Below are positions 51,496 through 59,543 of a DNA stretch of 64,000 nt, in pieces. The DNA comes from Castellaniella sp. (GTDB lineage: Bacteria > Pseudomonadota > Gammaproteobacteria > Burkholderiales > Burkholderiaceae_B), in NCBI RefSeq assembly GCF_034675845.1, contig NZ_JAUCCU010000001.1, positions 1,922,001-1,986,000 on the forward strand. The letters run 5' to 3'. The first letter of the stretch is position 1. Every line of letters starts with the position of its first letter. The translations under genes were made by a program, and so were the position numbers. Below the pieces are notes generated by a model that was not told the DNA's origin, searched no databases, and was given only the letters and a program-made list of their open reading frames with translations.

Positions 51496-51783
51496 GTGAC
51501 AGAGGTTAAGAAACGCAAGGTTCACAGCGCAGAATTCAAGGCGAAGGTGGGCATGGAAGCGATCCGCGGGGAGAAGACGCTCAACGAAATAGGACAACAG
51601 TACGGTGTGCATCCCGTGGTGGTCAGCCAGTGGAAGAAGGCAATCCAGGAACAGGCAGCCACGCTGTTTGCCAGCAAGCGTGGCCCAAAGCCTGCAGAGC
51701 ACGCCGACGAGGACCGCTTGTACAGCGAGATCGGGCGCCTGAAGATGGAATTGGATTGGCTCAAAAAAAAGTCCGGACTATGA
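51496..51783 (+). CDS. IS3-family transposase OrfA
   Basis: 95 residues. A helix-turn-helix (FKAKVGMEAIRGEKTLNEIG and QQYGVHPVVVSQWKKAIQEQ) is followed by a leucine-zipper-like end (LYSEIGRLKMELDWLKKK). It binds the inverted ends and acts as a regulator alone or as the N-terminus of OrfAB. The GTG at 51496 follows GAGGAGGAAAGCA. Confidence 0.88.
   Translation: MTEVKKRKVHSAEFKAKVGMEAIRGEKTLNEIGQQYGVHPVVVSQWKKAIQEQAATLFASKRGPKPAEHADEDRLYSEIGRLKMELDWLKKKSGL
51763..51771 (+). promoter_or_regulatory. Programmed -1 frameshift site of the IS3 element
   Basis: AAAAAAAAG (8 A, then G) lies in OrfA codons K-K-K just before the OrfA stop, and the OrfB frame is -1 relative to OrfA and open upstream of this point. 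This is the usual slip site producing OrfAB transposase. Confidence 0.75.
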
Positions 51784-52721
51784 ACGCAGACGTACGGATG
51801 AACTGGGTCATGCAGGACACGTCCCTGCCGATTACTCGCCAGTGCGAGCTCGCGCAGGTGCCCCGGGCAACTTTCTATGGCCGCAGGCCCGCCAATCTGG
51901 CCAGTGATGAAGACTTGCTGTACATGCGGCTGATCGACGAGGAGTACACCCGCCACCCGTTCTACGGCAGCCGCCGCATGGTGGTATTTCTGCAGCGTGG
52001 GGGCCACGAAGTGAACCGCAAACGGGTGCAGCGTCTGATGCGCGTCATGGGCCTGGCAGGTATGGCGCCGGGTCCGGCAACCAGTCATCCACACCCCCAG
52101 CACAAGATCTATCCGTACCTGCTGCGAGGTTTGCAGATCGTGCGGCCCAATCAGGTCTGGAGCACTGATATCACCTATATCCGGCTGGCGCGTGGGTTTG
52201 TCTACCTGGTGGCTGTCATCGACTGGTACTCTCGACGGGTACTGGCCTGGCGCATCTCCAACAGCATGGACACGGCGTTCTGCGTGGACTGTCTACAGGA
52301 AGCATTGGATCAGCATGGATGTCCGGAGATCTTCAACAGCGATCAGGGTTCTCAGTTTACGAGCGAGGCCTTCACCGGCGTGCTTAGAGTTGCCGGGATC
52401 GCCATCAGCATGGACGGGCGTGCGCTGGACAACATCTTTGTGGAACGGCTCTGGCGTAGCCTCAAGCACGAGGACATCTACCTGAAGGGCTACAGTACGG
52501 TGGCTGAGCTCACGCTCGGACTGGTCGAATACTTCGCGTTCTACAACGGCGAGCGGCCCCATCAGGGACTGGGAAACCGCACTCCTGACGAGGTCTATGC
52601 CGATGGTATTGGCGGCGGCGCCAGGATTGCTAATCACTTTGACCGGGACGGAAATCCTTCCAGCCCGGTCGCATCGGGGCAGCGCCGTTCGGCTGCAGTA
52701 GAAGCAATGGATTTAGCTTAA
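51780..52721 (+). CDS. IS3-family transposase OrfB (DDE integrase core)
   Basis: 313 residues from ATG 51780 (overlapping the OrfA stop). The HTH_21 part (RHPFYGSRRMVVFLQRGGHE) is followed by the rve DDE core: Asp in WSTDITYI, Asp in FNSDQGSQFTSEAF and Glu in NIFVERLWRSLKHED. All three catalytic residues are present. It is normally made as the OrfAB fusion through the A8G slip. Confidence 0.9.
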   Translation: MNADVRMNWVMQDTSLPITRQCELAQVPRATFYGRRPANLASDEDLLYMRLIDEEYTRHPFYGSRRMVVFLQRGGHEVNRKRVQRLMRVMGLAGMAPGPATSHPHPQHKIYPYLLRGLQIVRPNQVWSTDITYIRLARGFVYLVAVIDWYSRRVLAWRISNSMDTAFCVDCLQEALDQHGCPEIFNSDQGSQFTSEAFTGVLRVAGIAISMDGRALDNIFVERLWRSLKHEDIYLKGYSTVAELTLGLVEYFAFYNGERPHQGLGNRTPDEVYADGIGGGARIANHFDRDGNPSSPVASGQRRSAAVEAMDLA

Positions 52722-52779
52722 ACCCGGATGAAATCTGTCTTGACAGATGGGTCCACTTTACACCCCTGGTTCAAAACGG

Positions 52780-52809
52780 GTTCTCCATGCGAAATGGGCA
52801 TAGTTAGAG
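52780..52809 (+). repeat. Copy D of the toxin-antitoxin-associated element
   Basis: GTTCTCCATGCGAAATGGGC then ATAGTTAGAG matches copies A-C. The hairpin part found in B and C is absent here; instead the IS3 element ends 19 bases before. It lies 67 bases before the toxin start. Confidence 0.7.
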
Positions 52810-52876
52810 TGAATAGGTAGTAGAGGGTAGTATCCAGAGAATGTTGCGCGTTGCGCAGCGAGCGGCTACCATAAAA

Positions 52877-53155
52877 ATGATCAAGTCATTTCGTCACAAA
52901 GGCCTTCGCCTTTTCTTTGAGACCGGTAGTGCCGCAGGCGTTCAGGCAAGCCATGTCAGGCGCTTGCGTATGCAGCTGACCGCCTTGGACACGGCAATCA
53001 CAATTGATGATATGGATTTGCCTGGTTTTCGTCTGCATCCGCTTAAGGGTGAACAGAAAGGCCGGTGGGCCGTGACTGTCAACGGGAACTGGCGCATCAC
53101 GTTTGAGTTTGTCGATGGTGATGCGTCCGTCATCGACTATGAGGATTATCACTGA
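52877..53155 (+). CDS. higB: HigB/RelE-type toxin (HigB-1 family)
   Basis: 92 residues from ATG 52877. MIKSFRHKGLRLFFETGSAA and FRLHPLKGEQKGRWAVTVNG with NWRITFEF define the family. It is related to the toxin at 48542 (about two thirds alike by eye). The stop overlaps the start of the antitoxin (TGATG), so expression is coupled. Confidence 0.92.
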   Translation: MIKSFRHKGLRLFFETGSAAGVQASHVRRLRMQLTALDTAITIDDMDLPGFRLHPLKGEQKGRWAVTVNGNWRITFEFVDGDASVIDYEDYH

Positions 53156-53448
53156 TGATCATGTACAACCCTCCGCATCCTGGTGAGTTCATTACCGAGA
53201 TTTATCTCGCGCCCTACGGCATCAGTACGCGAACGCTGGCTTCTCGTCTCGATGTTGCGCCATCAACGGTCAGCCGGATGCTCAAGGGCACCAGTCGCGT
53301 GACTCCGGATATGGCTCTGCGTCTCTCCAAGGCGCTGGGTCGCAGCCCGCAAAGCTGGCTGGCGATGCAGGATGCGCATGATCTCTGGGTGGCCAAGCAA
53401 CACTTGGATCTGTCCGGCGTCAGTAGGCTGGAATTGGTCGAAGCCTGA
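53155..53448 (+). CDS. higA: HigA-type antitoxin (XRE family)
   Basis: 97 residues. YNPPHPGEFITEIYLAPYGI is the family N-terminus and TLASRLDVAPSTVSRMLKGT the HTH. It differs clearly from the HigA at 48834 and 53633, so the two toxin-antitoxin pairs probably do not cross-neutralise fully. The start overlaps the toxin stop. Confidence 0.92.
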   Translation: MIMYNPPHPGEFITEIYLAPYGISTRTLASRLDVAPSTVSRMLKGTSRVTPDMALRLSKALGRSPQSWLAMQDAHDLWVAKQHLDLSGVSRLELVEA

Positions 53449-53463
53449 TCTGGTGCTCACTGT

Positions 53464-53623
53464 GCAGATGCACAATCCACCCCACTCCGGCTGGCGTCTG
53501 CATCCGCTGAAGGGTTTGGAACTCCGAGGACACAGGTCAGTCTGGGTCAATGGCAACTGGCGGCTGACGTTTGCCTTTGATGGGTCGGATGTCATTTTGG
53601 TCGACTATCAGGATTATCATTAG
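53464..53623 (+). pseudogene. Fused fragments: higA start joined to the end of a higB-1 toxin
   Basis: MHNPPHSG (first codons of HigA) passes directly into WRLHPLKGLELRGHRSVWVN and ends ILVDYQDYH, the last 50 residues of the toxin at 48542. The junction is within CCGGC at about 53486-53490, shared by both genes. It marks a recombination deletion inside a former tandem toxin-antitoxin array. Confidence 0.75.
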
Positions 53624-53632
53624 GAGCGCATC

Positions 53633-53932
53633 ATGAGGATGCACAATCCCCCCCACCCGGGCAGCCTGCTGAAAGACGACGTGCTGCCCGCATTGGAACT
53701 CACCGTAACCGAAGCTGCTGCACAGTTAGGCGTATCGCGTGTACAGTTTTCCCGGTTCATCAACGGGCGGTCTGGCGTGACGCCAGAGCTTGCTTTGCGG
53801 TTGGCCAAGTGGATTCCCGCCCCGACAGCCATCATGTGGTTGCAAATGCAGGCAGACTATGACTTGTGGCAGGCAGAGCACTCTGGGCGTGTGCTGGATG
53901 TGACGGTGGCGCAGCATCATGCGCATGCGTAG
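53633..53932 (+). CDS. higA: HigA-type antitoxin without an intact toxin
   Basis: 99 residues, differing in only a few positions from the HigA at 48834 (KDDVLPALELTVTEAAAQLG here). AGGAG lies 8 bases before the start. Its toxin is reduced to the fragment upstream, so it is an orphan that could still neutralise the toxin encoded at 48542. Confidence 0.88.
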   Translation: MRMHNPPHPGSLLKDDVLPALELTVTEAAAQLGVSRVQFSRFINGRSGVTPELALRLAKWIPAPTAIMWLQMQADYDLWQAEHSGRVLDVTVAQHHAHA

Positions 53933-53936
53933 ACTG

Positions 53937-54214
53937 GATGAGGCGCAGGACTTGTTCTGTATCAGCGGCGTCGGTTTTGTAGCGCTTGCCATCGGCGGCT
54001 ACCAGTTTCAGTTGGTGAGTGGTACTAAGCAACTGGCTGCCTTCTGCAACTAGCTTGTTTTTAGCCATTTCTAGTAGTTTTTGACCTTTTTGTGGTCAGG
54101 CTGGTCAGTCAGGATGGCAATAATATCCACCACTGAGAACCACCATTTTTCGTGGTCTGCATCCCATTCGGCCCGAACCTGGTGAGCGTCGAAGAGTTTG
54201 ATTTTGTCGGCCAC
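53937..54214 (-). pseudogene. Second Bro-N / DinD-like gene fragment with an amber codon
   Basis: From GTG 54214: DKIKLFDAHQVRAEWDADHE and KWWFSVVDIIAILTDQPDHK, then KVKNY, a TAG codon (about 54072-54074) and in frame KWLKNKLVAEGSQLLSTTHQ and LKLVAADGKRYKTDAADTEQ. Relatives read NYWKWLK, so TGG became TAG. The C-terminal half is lost; the frame runs into the end of the convergent higA. Confidence 0.65.
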
Positions 54215-54879
54215 GGGCGTTCATCCTCGGTTGGTCTTGTCGGGGTTGTCGACAACTTGGCCTGCAGGCCGTTCTGATGTTGAAGTTAAAGACTCTTTGT
54301 CTGAATCGCCCCGGGAATCGCGGAGGCTGTTTGGTCAAAGTAAAACAGGCTCTGCAGCCCGGGCTGCGAGTTGTTGATAGTACCTTTGTTCAGCCTCGGC
54401 TGGCGGGATATCACCAATCGATTCCATCAGGCGTTGGTGATTGAACCAGGAGACCCATTCCAAGGTTGCCAGTTCAACGGCAGCCTTGGTTTTCCAGGGG
54501 CCGCGCCTATGGATCAGCTCGGTTTTATATAGACCATTGAGGGTCTCGGCCAATGCGTTGTCGTAGGCATCGCCCGTAGCGCCCACCGAAGGGCTGATTC
54601 CTGCCTCACCCAGCCGTTCTGAGTACCGGATCGAGACGTACTGCGAGCCACGATCCGAATGGTGCACAAGCCCCCCGGCCGGATCGGGACGCCGGTCATA
54701 GAGCGCTTGCTCCAGGGCATCCAGCACAAAGTCTGTGGTCATCCGCGAACTGGTGCGCCAGCCGACGATGCGTTTGGCATAGGTATCGATCACAAATGCC
54801 ACATATAGCCATCCCTGCCAGGTCGACAGTAGAGTAAGAGACAGGGCGTAGTCGAACTATTTCCCTGCCTCTCCTCTCC

Positions 54880-54913
54880 GAACCGGACGTGCACCTCTCA
54901 GCGCATCCGGCTC
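54880..54913 (-). ncRNA. Group II intron domain V
   Basis: The minus strand reads GAGCCGGATGCGCTGAGAGG then TGCACGTCCGGTTC, a 34-nt hairpin with the AGC triad and GNRA-type loop (GAGA). This is the catalytic core of group II introns. Confidence 0.85.
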
Positions 54914-54918
54914 TTCAT

Positions 54919-56436
54919 TCAAGTGTTGCTCATAGCAAAGGCGACATCGACATAACGCGATTCAATGGTTCTGCGTATCTCATCACGCATGATGTATGGA
55001 TTTTCCGGTGGCATACGCCACCGGAATTGACCCTTGCGGCTGGTAACAAGACGCCGAAGCGCCACCGCCCCATACCAGCCTCGACTGTTTTGGCCTTGTA
55101 GTACCCATGTCGTAGCCTGTCCCGGCTCTGGTGCTCGGATGTAGTCACGCATCAGTGACCGGAATCCGCGCCGATACTTGCGCGCGAGCCAGTACCCGAA
55201 TTTCCAGAAGATAGTTCGGTCCAGTTTTCTAAACACGGTGGCCGTGTAGTCGGTGTATTGATAGAAGGCAGCCCAGCCAGCAATTTGCCGGTTTAGGCTT
55301 TCTATGAGATCCATCCGATTCATACTGTAGTTGCCAGACAATTGCTTGGCCAGTCTTTCGGCAAAACCCCGGTACTTCTCCCACGGAATCGTCGTCACAG
55401 GTCGCATGCGACCGCGTGGTCCACGCTTGCGGATGATTCGGTGACCCAGGAAGACGAAGCCGTCATTTACATGCGTAATATGGGTTTTCTCCATATTCAG
55501 CGTGAGCCTCAGTTCGCCTTCAAGGAATCCGCGACATGCTTCACGTACGGTCTCAGCATGTTCACGAGTTCCCTTGACTACGATCACAAAATCATCGGCG
55601 TACCGGCAATAGGCTACAGCAGGTATCCATTGCCGGTTTTCCCGCACAGCAATGGGCCGCTGCTTGAGAATGCCGAAGTTCCACGCCCACCGATCCCTGC
55701 GCACCTTCTTATTCAGGTAGTTCGCCTCCATCCACGCATCGAACTCATGCAGCATGATGTTGGATAACAGGGGTGAGATGACACCGCCCTGAGGAACTCC
55801 TTTGCTCGAAGCACAGAACAGATCGCGATCAACGCAGCCCGCCTTGATGAGCTTCCAGAGCAGGGCAAGGAAGCGCTGGTCGGCGATCCGCTTTCGGATT
55901 CCCTTCATCAGCAAGCGATGATGCACCGTATCGAAGTAGCTGGCGAGATCGCCCTCGATTACCCAGCGTCCGGCGGCACTTTGTTCACCACCATCTTGCA
56001 ACTGAAGCTTCACCGTGCGAATCGCATGATGAACGCTACGGGCCGGCCTAAAGCCATAGGAAACCGGGTGGAAATCGCTTTCCCATATCGGCTCCATGAC
56101 CATCAGCATGGCCCGTTGCACGATCCGATCCCGCAGGCTCGGAATGCCAAGTGGCCTGAGCTTGCCGTTCGCTTTCGGTATATACACGCGTCGTGCGGGT
56201 AGAGGGCTGTACGAGCCCGCTAACAGTTCGTCACGTATCGTCGATAGCTCATCATGGAGATACGCTTCCATCATGCGTTTATCGACCCCGTCCACGCCCG
56301 GCGTGCGAGCCCCGCTGGAGGCCAGCGTAATACGGGCCGCTTCACTCAACCAAGACCTGTCAGCAACAAGTCTCAGGAGTCGATCGAACTTGCGTTCTTT
56401 GTCCTCCGTTGACCATGTCGCCAGTTTGCTTTGCAT
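54919..56436 (-). CDS. ltrA: Group II intron reverse transcriptase / maturase
   Basis: 505 residues from ATG 56436 (a TTG at 56451 is the alternative). Reverse-transcriptase motifs: LRPLGIPSLRDRIVQ, the GVPQGGVISPLLSN segment and the catalytic YADD in YCRYADDFVIVVKG. The maturase (X) domain follows (LNRQIAGWAAFYQYTDYTAT). The C-terminal end (GWYGAVALRRLVTSRKGQFR) is short and has no HNH endonuclease motif, so mobility would rely on replication-coupled or endonuclease-independent insertion. The stop lies 5 nt before domain V. Confidence 0.9.
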   Translation of the reverse strand: MQSKLATWSTEDKERKFDRLLRLVADRSWLSEAARITLASSGARTPGVDGVDKRMMEAYLHDELSTIRDELLAGSYSPLPARRVYIPKANGKLRPLGIPSLRDRIVQRAMLMVMEPIWESDFHPVSYGFRPARSVHHAIRTVKLQLQDGGEQSAAGRWVIEGDLASYFDTVHHRLLMKGIRKRIADQRFLALLWKLIKAGCVDRDLFCASSKGVPQGGVISPLLSNIMLHEFDAWMEANYLNKKVRRDRWAWNFGILKQRPIAVRENRQWIPAVAYCRYADDFVIVVKGTREHAETVREACRGFLEGELRLTLNMEKTHITHVNDGFVFLGHRIIRKRGPRGRMRPVTTIPWEKYRGFAERLAKQLSGNYSMNRMDLIESLNRQIAGWAAFYQYTDYTATVFRKLDRTIFWKFGYWLARKYRRGFRSLMRDYIRAPEPGQATTWVLQGQNSRGWYGAVALRRLVTSRKGQFRWRMPPENPYIMRDEIRRTIESRYVDVAFAMSNT

Positions 56437-57539
56437 TTCACTGATTATCAAAGGTCTTCACCTCACTATGGTCAGTTAATCAACTCAACAAACCACTTAA
56501 ACTGCCCGCCTTCGCCATGTGGCTGGCTTTCCCAGCCTCGGACTACTACGCGGGCTCCGCCAGCCTGCACATCATCGGGGGCACACTCCCTTGGCATTTG
56601 TGCAAGCCTTCCCCAGTTCACATGCTGGACTTAAAAAAAACGCATGGGTGAGGTTGCCTGTCGCAGTCTTTATCCTTGCTTGTCGCAAGTCGTCGCAAAT
56701 ACTGCGGTCTAGCTGCGCGCTCCCCGCGGTTCCCTGCTGCTCAGCATACCTATCCAAGCAGCACTCGTGGCGCTGGACCCTACGTGTGCCCAGCTCCAGT
56801 TCGCGTCCTGCCCGTAAAGCGGTGTGGGCAGGGGTGACATTTCAACCCTCAGATGCGATTTAACAGGTTCGTGTTCCTCAACCGTCCCATGCTCAGCCTA
56901 GAGACTCATCTTGGCGTAACCGCTTCGCCGCAAGCCCCGTTTCCCACGGACTTCGTCACCTTGCCAGTGTCGGCAAGTCACCGCCGCTTCGGCTCACTTT
57001 CTCTCGCAGCAGAGAAAGGGCATGCCCCGGTACTGCAACGTTTAACGTCTCCGGGTACTGCATTCCAAACATGCTCAAGCAGCTTCACCCCCATGCAGGC
57101 GGGCTACGCTGGCTGGGCGTACCATAGGTGAAGTCTGCTACCCAGAGGCTATTAGGGCGATCAGCGTGGAAAGCCCGACGCACCAGGTCGCGGGGGCTGG
57201 GTCGTGTGGTGTCGGGAACCGTTGTGCGTATCCGTTTGCCACGACGCACGCCCTCGATGCCCAAGCGGCCCATGAGCCGCTCTACGGTGCAACGGGCGAT
57301 GGGCAGGTTCTCCCGGTGCATCTGTCGCCAGACCTTATGTGCCCCATAGACCTCGAAGTTCTGCTTCCAGATGCGCCGTATCTCAATCATTCGCTGTTCA
57401 TCCTGTTTGGCCCGGTTGCTACGCAGCGCTGGGTTGCGGCACCGGGCGGCATGAAGCCTGTAGGCTGATGGGGCGACCTGCAACACCTTGCAGATCGGCT
57501 CGACCCCATACAGATCACGATGCTGATCGATATAAGCGT

Positions 57540-57863
57540 TTATTTCTTCAGTTCGCGGTCGAGCGCCGCCTGGGCGAAAAAAGCGCTGGCCGTCTTCAGT
57601 ATCTCGTTGGCTCGGCGCAGTTCCTTGACCTCACGCTCCAGGGCCTTGACGCGCTCTCGTTCCTCGCTGGTGACCCCAGGGCGAGTGCCGTTGTCCGTCT
57701 CGGAGCGTTTGACCCAGGTAAGCAGCGTTGATTGATTGCAGCCGATCTTGGGCGCAATTGAGCCCACCGCTGCCCATAGGGATGGATATTCTTCGCGGTG
57801 CTCCTGCACCAACCGTACGGCACGTTCACGCACTTCAGGGGAAAAAGATGATTGGTTCGTCAT
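57540..57863 (-). CDS. IS3-family transposase OrfA
   Basis: 107 residues. The HTH is SLWAAVGSIAPKIGCNQSTL; the C-terminal zipper ends ERVKALEREVKELRRANEIL. The frame continues into orfB by a -1 shift near the AAGAAATAA at the stop (EEINAYIDQHRDLYGVEP in the orfB frame). It is upstream of the intron-split orfB. Confidence 0.88.
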   Translation of the reverse strand: MTNQSSFSPEVRERAVRLVQEHREEYPSLWAAVGSIAPKIGCNQSTLLTWVKRSETDNGTRPGVTSEERERVKALEREVKELRRANEILKTASAFFAQAALDRELKK

Positions 57864-57913
57864 AGCTCCATTCTCTCAAAGGTTGGAGCCTCCTCAAAAC
57901 CCGGGGGGATTCA

Positions 57914-58306
57914 GGCCGGGATCGAACGGGACCGACATATTGGCTACCAGAACCCGTCTCGGCGGTAGGAGCCTGAGATCCATCCACACTCCCTGAAGCC
58001 TTTTATCCGAGCCACTACTGGCATCCATGAGTTAGCATTAGACCGGTGGGCGCTGATTCCCCATTTTGCCGAGACGGCAAAACTGTCGTATCAGACTAAC
58101 AATGTGCAGACGGAGTAATTGGATAGTTGACCGGGAGGGCTTACCAACGGATCACGGTTTCCGAGTGCTGCCTCCAAGAGGCGAGTTGCCTTGTAAGTGA
58201 TCGCTGCATTTCTTGATCCATGCTATTCGTTGGTGGTTTTTGTCGAGGAGCCTTCGTCGCCATCTATTTATACGATATTCGTTGTGTGCAATTCAAAAAT
58301 CGACCG
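57914..58306. other. Non-coding stretch between the IS3 element and the DUF4062 gene
   Basis: No frame with family similarity is seen. A short inverted repeat TTTTGCCGAGACGGCAAAA lies at 58063-58081. A longer reading of the DUF4062 frame from 58220 is possible but has no ribosome site. The stretch probably holds the promoter of that gene. Confidence 0.4.
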
Positions 58307-59446
58307 ATGCCAAAAATTGAACGAGTCCTGAAGGTTTTTCTCGCTAGCCCCACTGATGTTGGCGAAGAACGATATTACGTCGATGCGTTTGTCACTGAGT
58401 GGAATGATCTATGGAGCGACGAACTTGGAGTTTATGTCAAGCTACTTCGATGGGAGACGCATGCCTATCCTGCCATCGGTAGAGATGGGCAAGACGTGAT
58501 AAATGAGCAGATCGGAGAAAAATACGATTTATTTGTTGGGATTATGTGGAATCGGTTTGGCACGCCCACGAAAAGAGCAGCTTCAGGAACAGTAGAGGAA
58601 TATGAACGTGCTTTAAATCGACATCGTGTGACGGGGGAACCTCAATTGCTGCTTTATTTTAAGCAAGGGCGTCCTCCGAACGAGGCTGTCGAGGAAACGC
58701 AAATTAGGGCAGTTCAAGATTTTCGTAGGACGGTCGCAAAGGATGGCTTGCTTTATTGGGAATTTGAAGCTTCAGAGCAGTTTGGAAAACTCGTCCGTAT
58801 CCATCTAACCCGTCATATTCAGAATTGGTCGAAACGATTCCCATATCGTTTCGATGTTGAGCACCCAGATTATCGAGGATTGCTCTCCCGCTATGCAGAA
58901 TATACGGCTAGCGTTAAGAGGGGCAGTAGCCTTCTTGCCGACTTGTGTGTCAGGTTTGCAAGTACTCTATCTCAGCATCTATCCCAGAATAAGCGTCGAG
59001 CTAAGCAAGTGCGGAGTATGTCTGACGAGGAACTAACTTTTGAGTTCATGAAGCGATCTACCTTGGAGATTACAGCCGCGCTGATGAGTTTTGCAGAGCA
59101 AACTGAGCGTTTTGAGGCTAATTATGAACAGGCCTTCTCCAATTTCATTGAAAACATTCTGGGACTGGCTGCTATTTCCATAGCGGTTCCACATACCAAA
59201 GTGGACTGTGTAAGTAATGATATTGGCAAGCTGCGGACACAGCTTCGAGAGAACAGTAAAGCGATGGATGGATATGTGAAGGGATTGCACGAGACGCAAC
59301 CGCGGCTAAGTGGGGTCATGCTCTCCGCTAATAAGCGAAGCATAGAGGCACTAAGTAAGTTCATTGAGCATTGTGATTTCGGTGAGCGCATGCTAAGAGA
59401 AGCTGAAAAACTGTTTGATGTGGGGCTGAAACTCGGGAAACGCTGA
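58307..59446 (+). CDS. DUF4062-domain protein (TIR-like fold), candidate defence effector
   Basis: 379 residues from ATG 58307. Residues 1-110 are DUF4062: KVFLASPTDVGEERYYVDAF at the start, YDLFVGIMWNRFGTPT in the middle and SGTVEEYERAL at the end. DUF4062 is predicted to share the TIR/SEFIR-type fold and is often attached to NTPase or repeat sensor domains. Here the rest (residues 150-379) is helical without a known sensor domain and with no P-loop. GC is clearly lower than in the core genes. It is next to an Mrr-type enzyme, so a defence role is inferred. Confidence 0.75.
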   Translation: MPKIERVLKVFLASPTDVGEERYYVDAFVTEWNDLWSDELGVYVKLLRWETHAYPAIGRDGQDVINEQIGEKYDLFVGIMWNRFGTPTKRAASGTVEEYERALNRHRVTGEPQLLLYFKQGRPPNEAVEETQIRAVQDFRRTVAKDGLLYWEFEASEQFGKLVRIHLTRHIQNWSKRFPYRFDVEHPDYRGLLSRYAEYTASVKRGSSLLADLCVRFASTLSQHLSQNKRRAKQVRSMSDEELTFEFMKRSTLEITAALMSFAEQTERFEANYEQAFSNFIENILGLAAISIAVPHTKVDCVSNDIGKLRTQLRENSKAMDGYVKGLHETQPRLSGVMLSANKRSIEALSKFIEHCDFGERMLREAEKLFDVGLKLGKR

Positions 59447-59543
59447 ACAGTTTCCGTGGTTTAACCATTTCCGCTGTCCAGGATGCGGGATGATCTCGGT
59501 ATTTATACGGCAGGGAGCATGTCAGCAAAGATGTTTTTCAGCA

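Larger units (their letters stand above)
51437..52760 (+). mobile_element. IS3-family insertion sequence, intact
   Basis: 1324 bp with imperfect inverted ends: both start TAAAGTGGACCC (51437-51448 and, inverted, 52749-52760) and share GACAG further in. A 3-bp direct repeat CAC (51434-51436 and 52761-52763) flanks it, as usual for IS3. Two overlapping frames with an A8G slip site are intact, so the element may be active. It lies 19 bases before repeat copy D. Confidence 0.88.
54829..57122 (-). mobile_element. Group II intron (2294 nt) inside orfB
   Basis: Borders come from the interrupted codon: the 5' exon ends TTCACCTATG and the 3' exon starts TGTCGACCTGG. The intron begins GTACGCCCAG (GTRYG-like) and ends ACTCTAC (AY). 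Near the 3' end are domain V (54880-54913) and a domain VI-like stem with CAGGG/CCCTG pairing. One intron-encoded protein is present. It is complete by these signs and may be mobile. Confidence 0.85.
54335..57540 (-). pseudogene. IS3-family transposase OrfB interrupted by the group II intron
   Basis: The 5' part (57540 down to 57123) encodes YGVEPICKVLQVAPSAYRLH and ends PNSLWVADFTY. The 3' part (54828 down to 54335) continues STWQGWLYVAFVIDTYAKRI and holds the remaining DDE residues (HHSDRGSQYVSIRYSERL, NALAETLNGLYKTELI). Joining at 57123/54828 gives ...DFTYVSTWQGW..., the expected family sequence with all catalytic acids. So splicing at the RNA level should restore transposase. Confidence 0.8.
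54302..57913 (-). mobile_element. IS3-family element split by a group II intron
   Basis: Inverted ends: TGAATCGCCCCGGG with GGAGGCT (54302-54328) and TGAATCCCCCCGGG with GGAGGCT, inverted (57887-57913). Without the intron the element is 1318 bp, a normal IS3 size. The orfA and orfB genes lie on the minus strand. No 3- or 4-base target duplication is seen (GTC left, GGC right), so one flank may have been rearranged. Confidence 0.8.

Noticed and set aside
57914..57950. T-arm-like sequence GGGATCGAAC next to the IS3 end as a duplicated tRNA-Phe end (att site)
   Set aside because: Only about 10 bases resemble the tRNA and the flanks do not match; no integrase is present.
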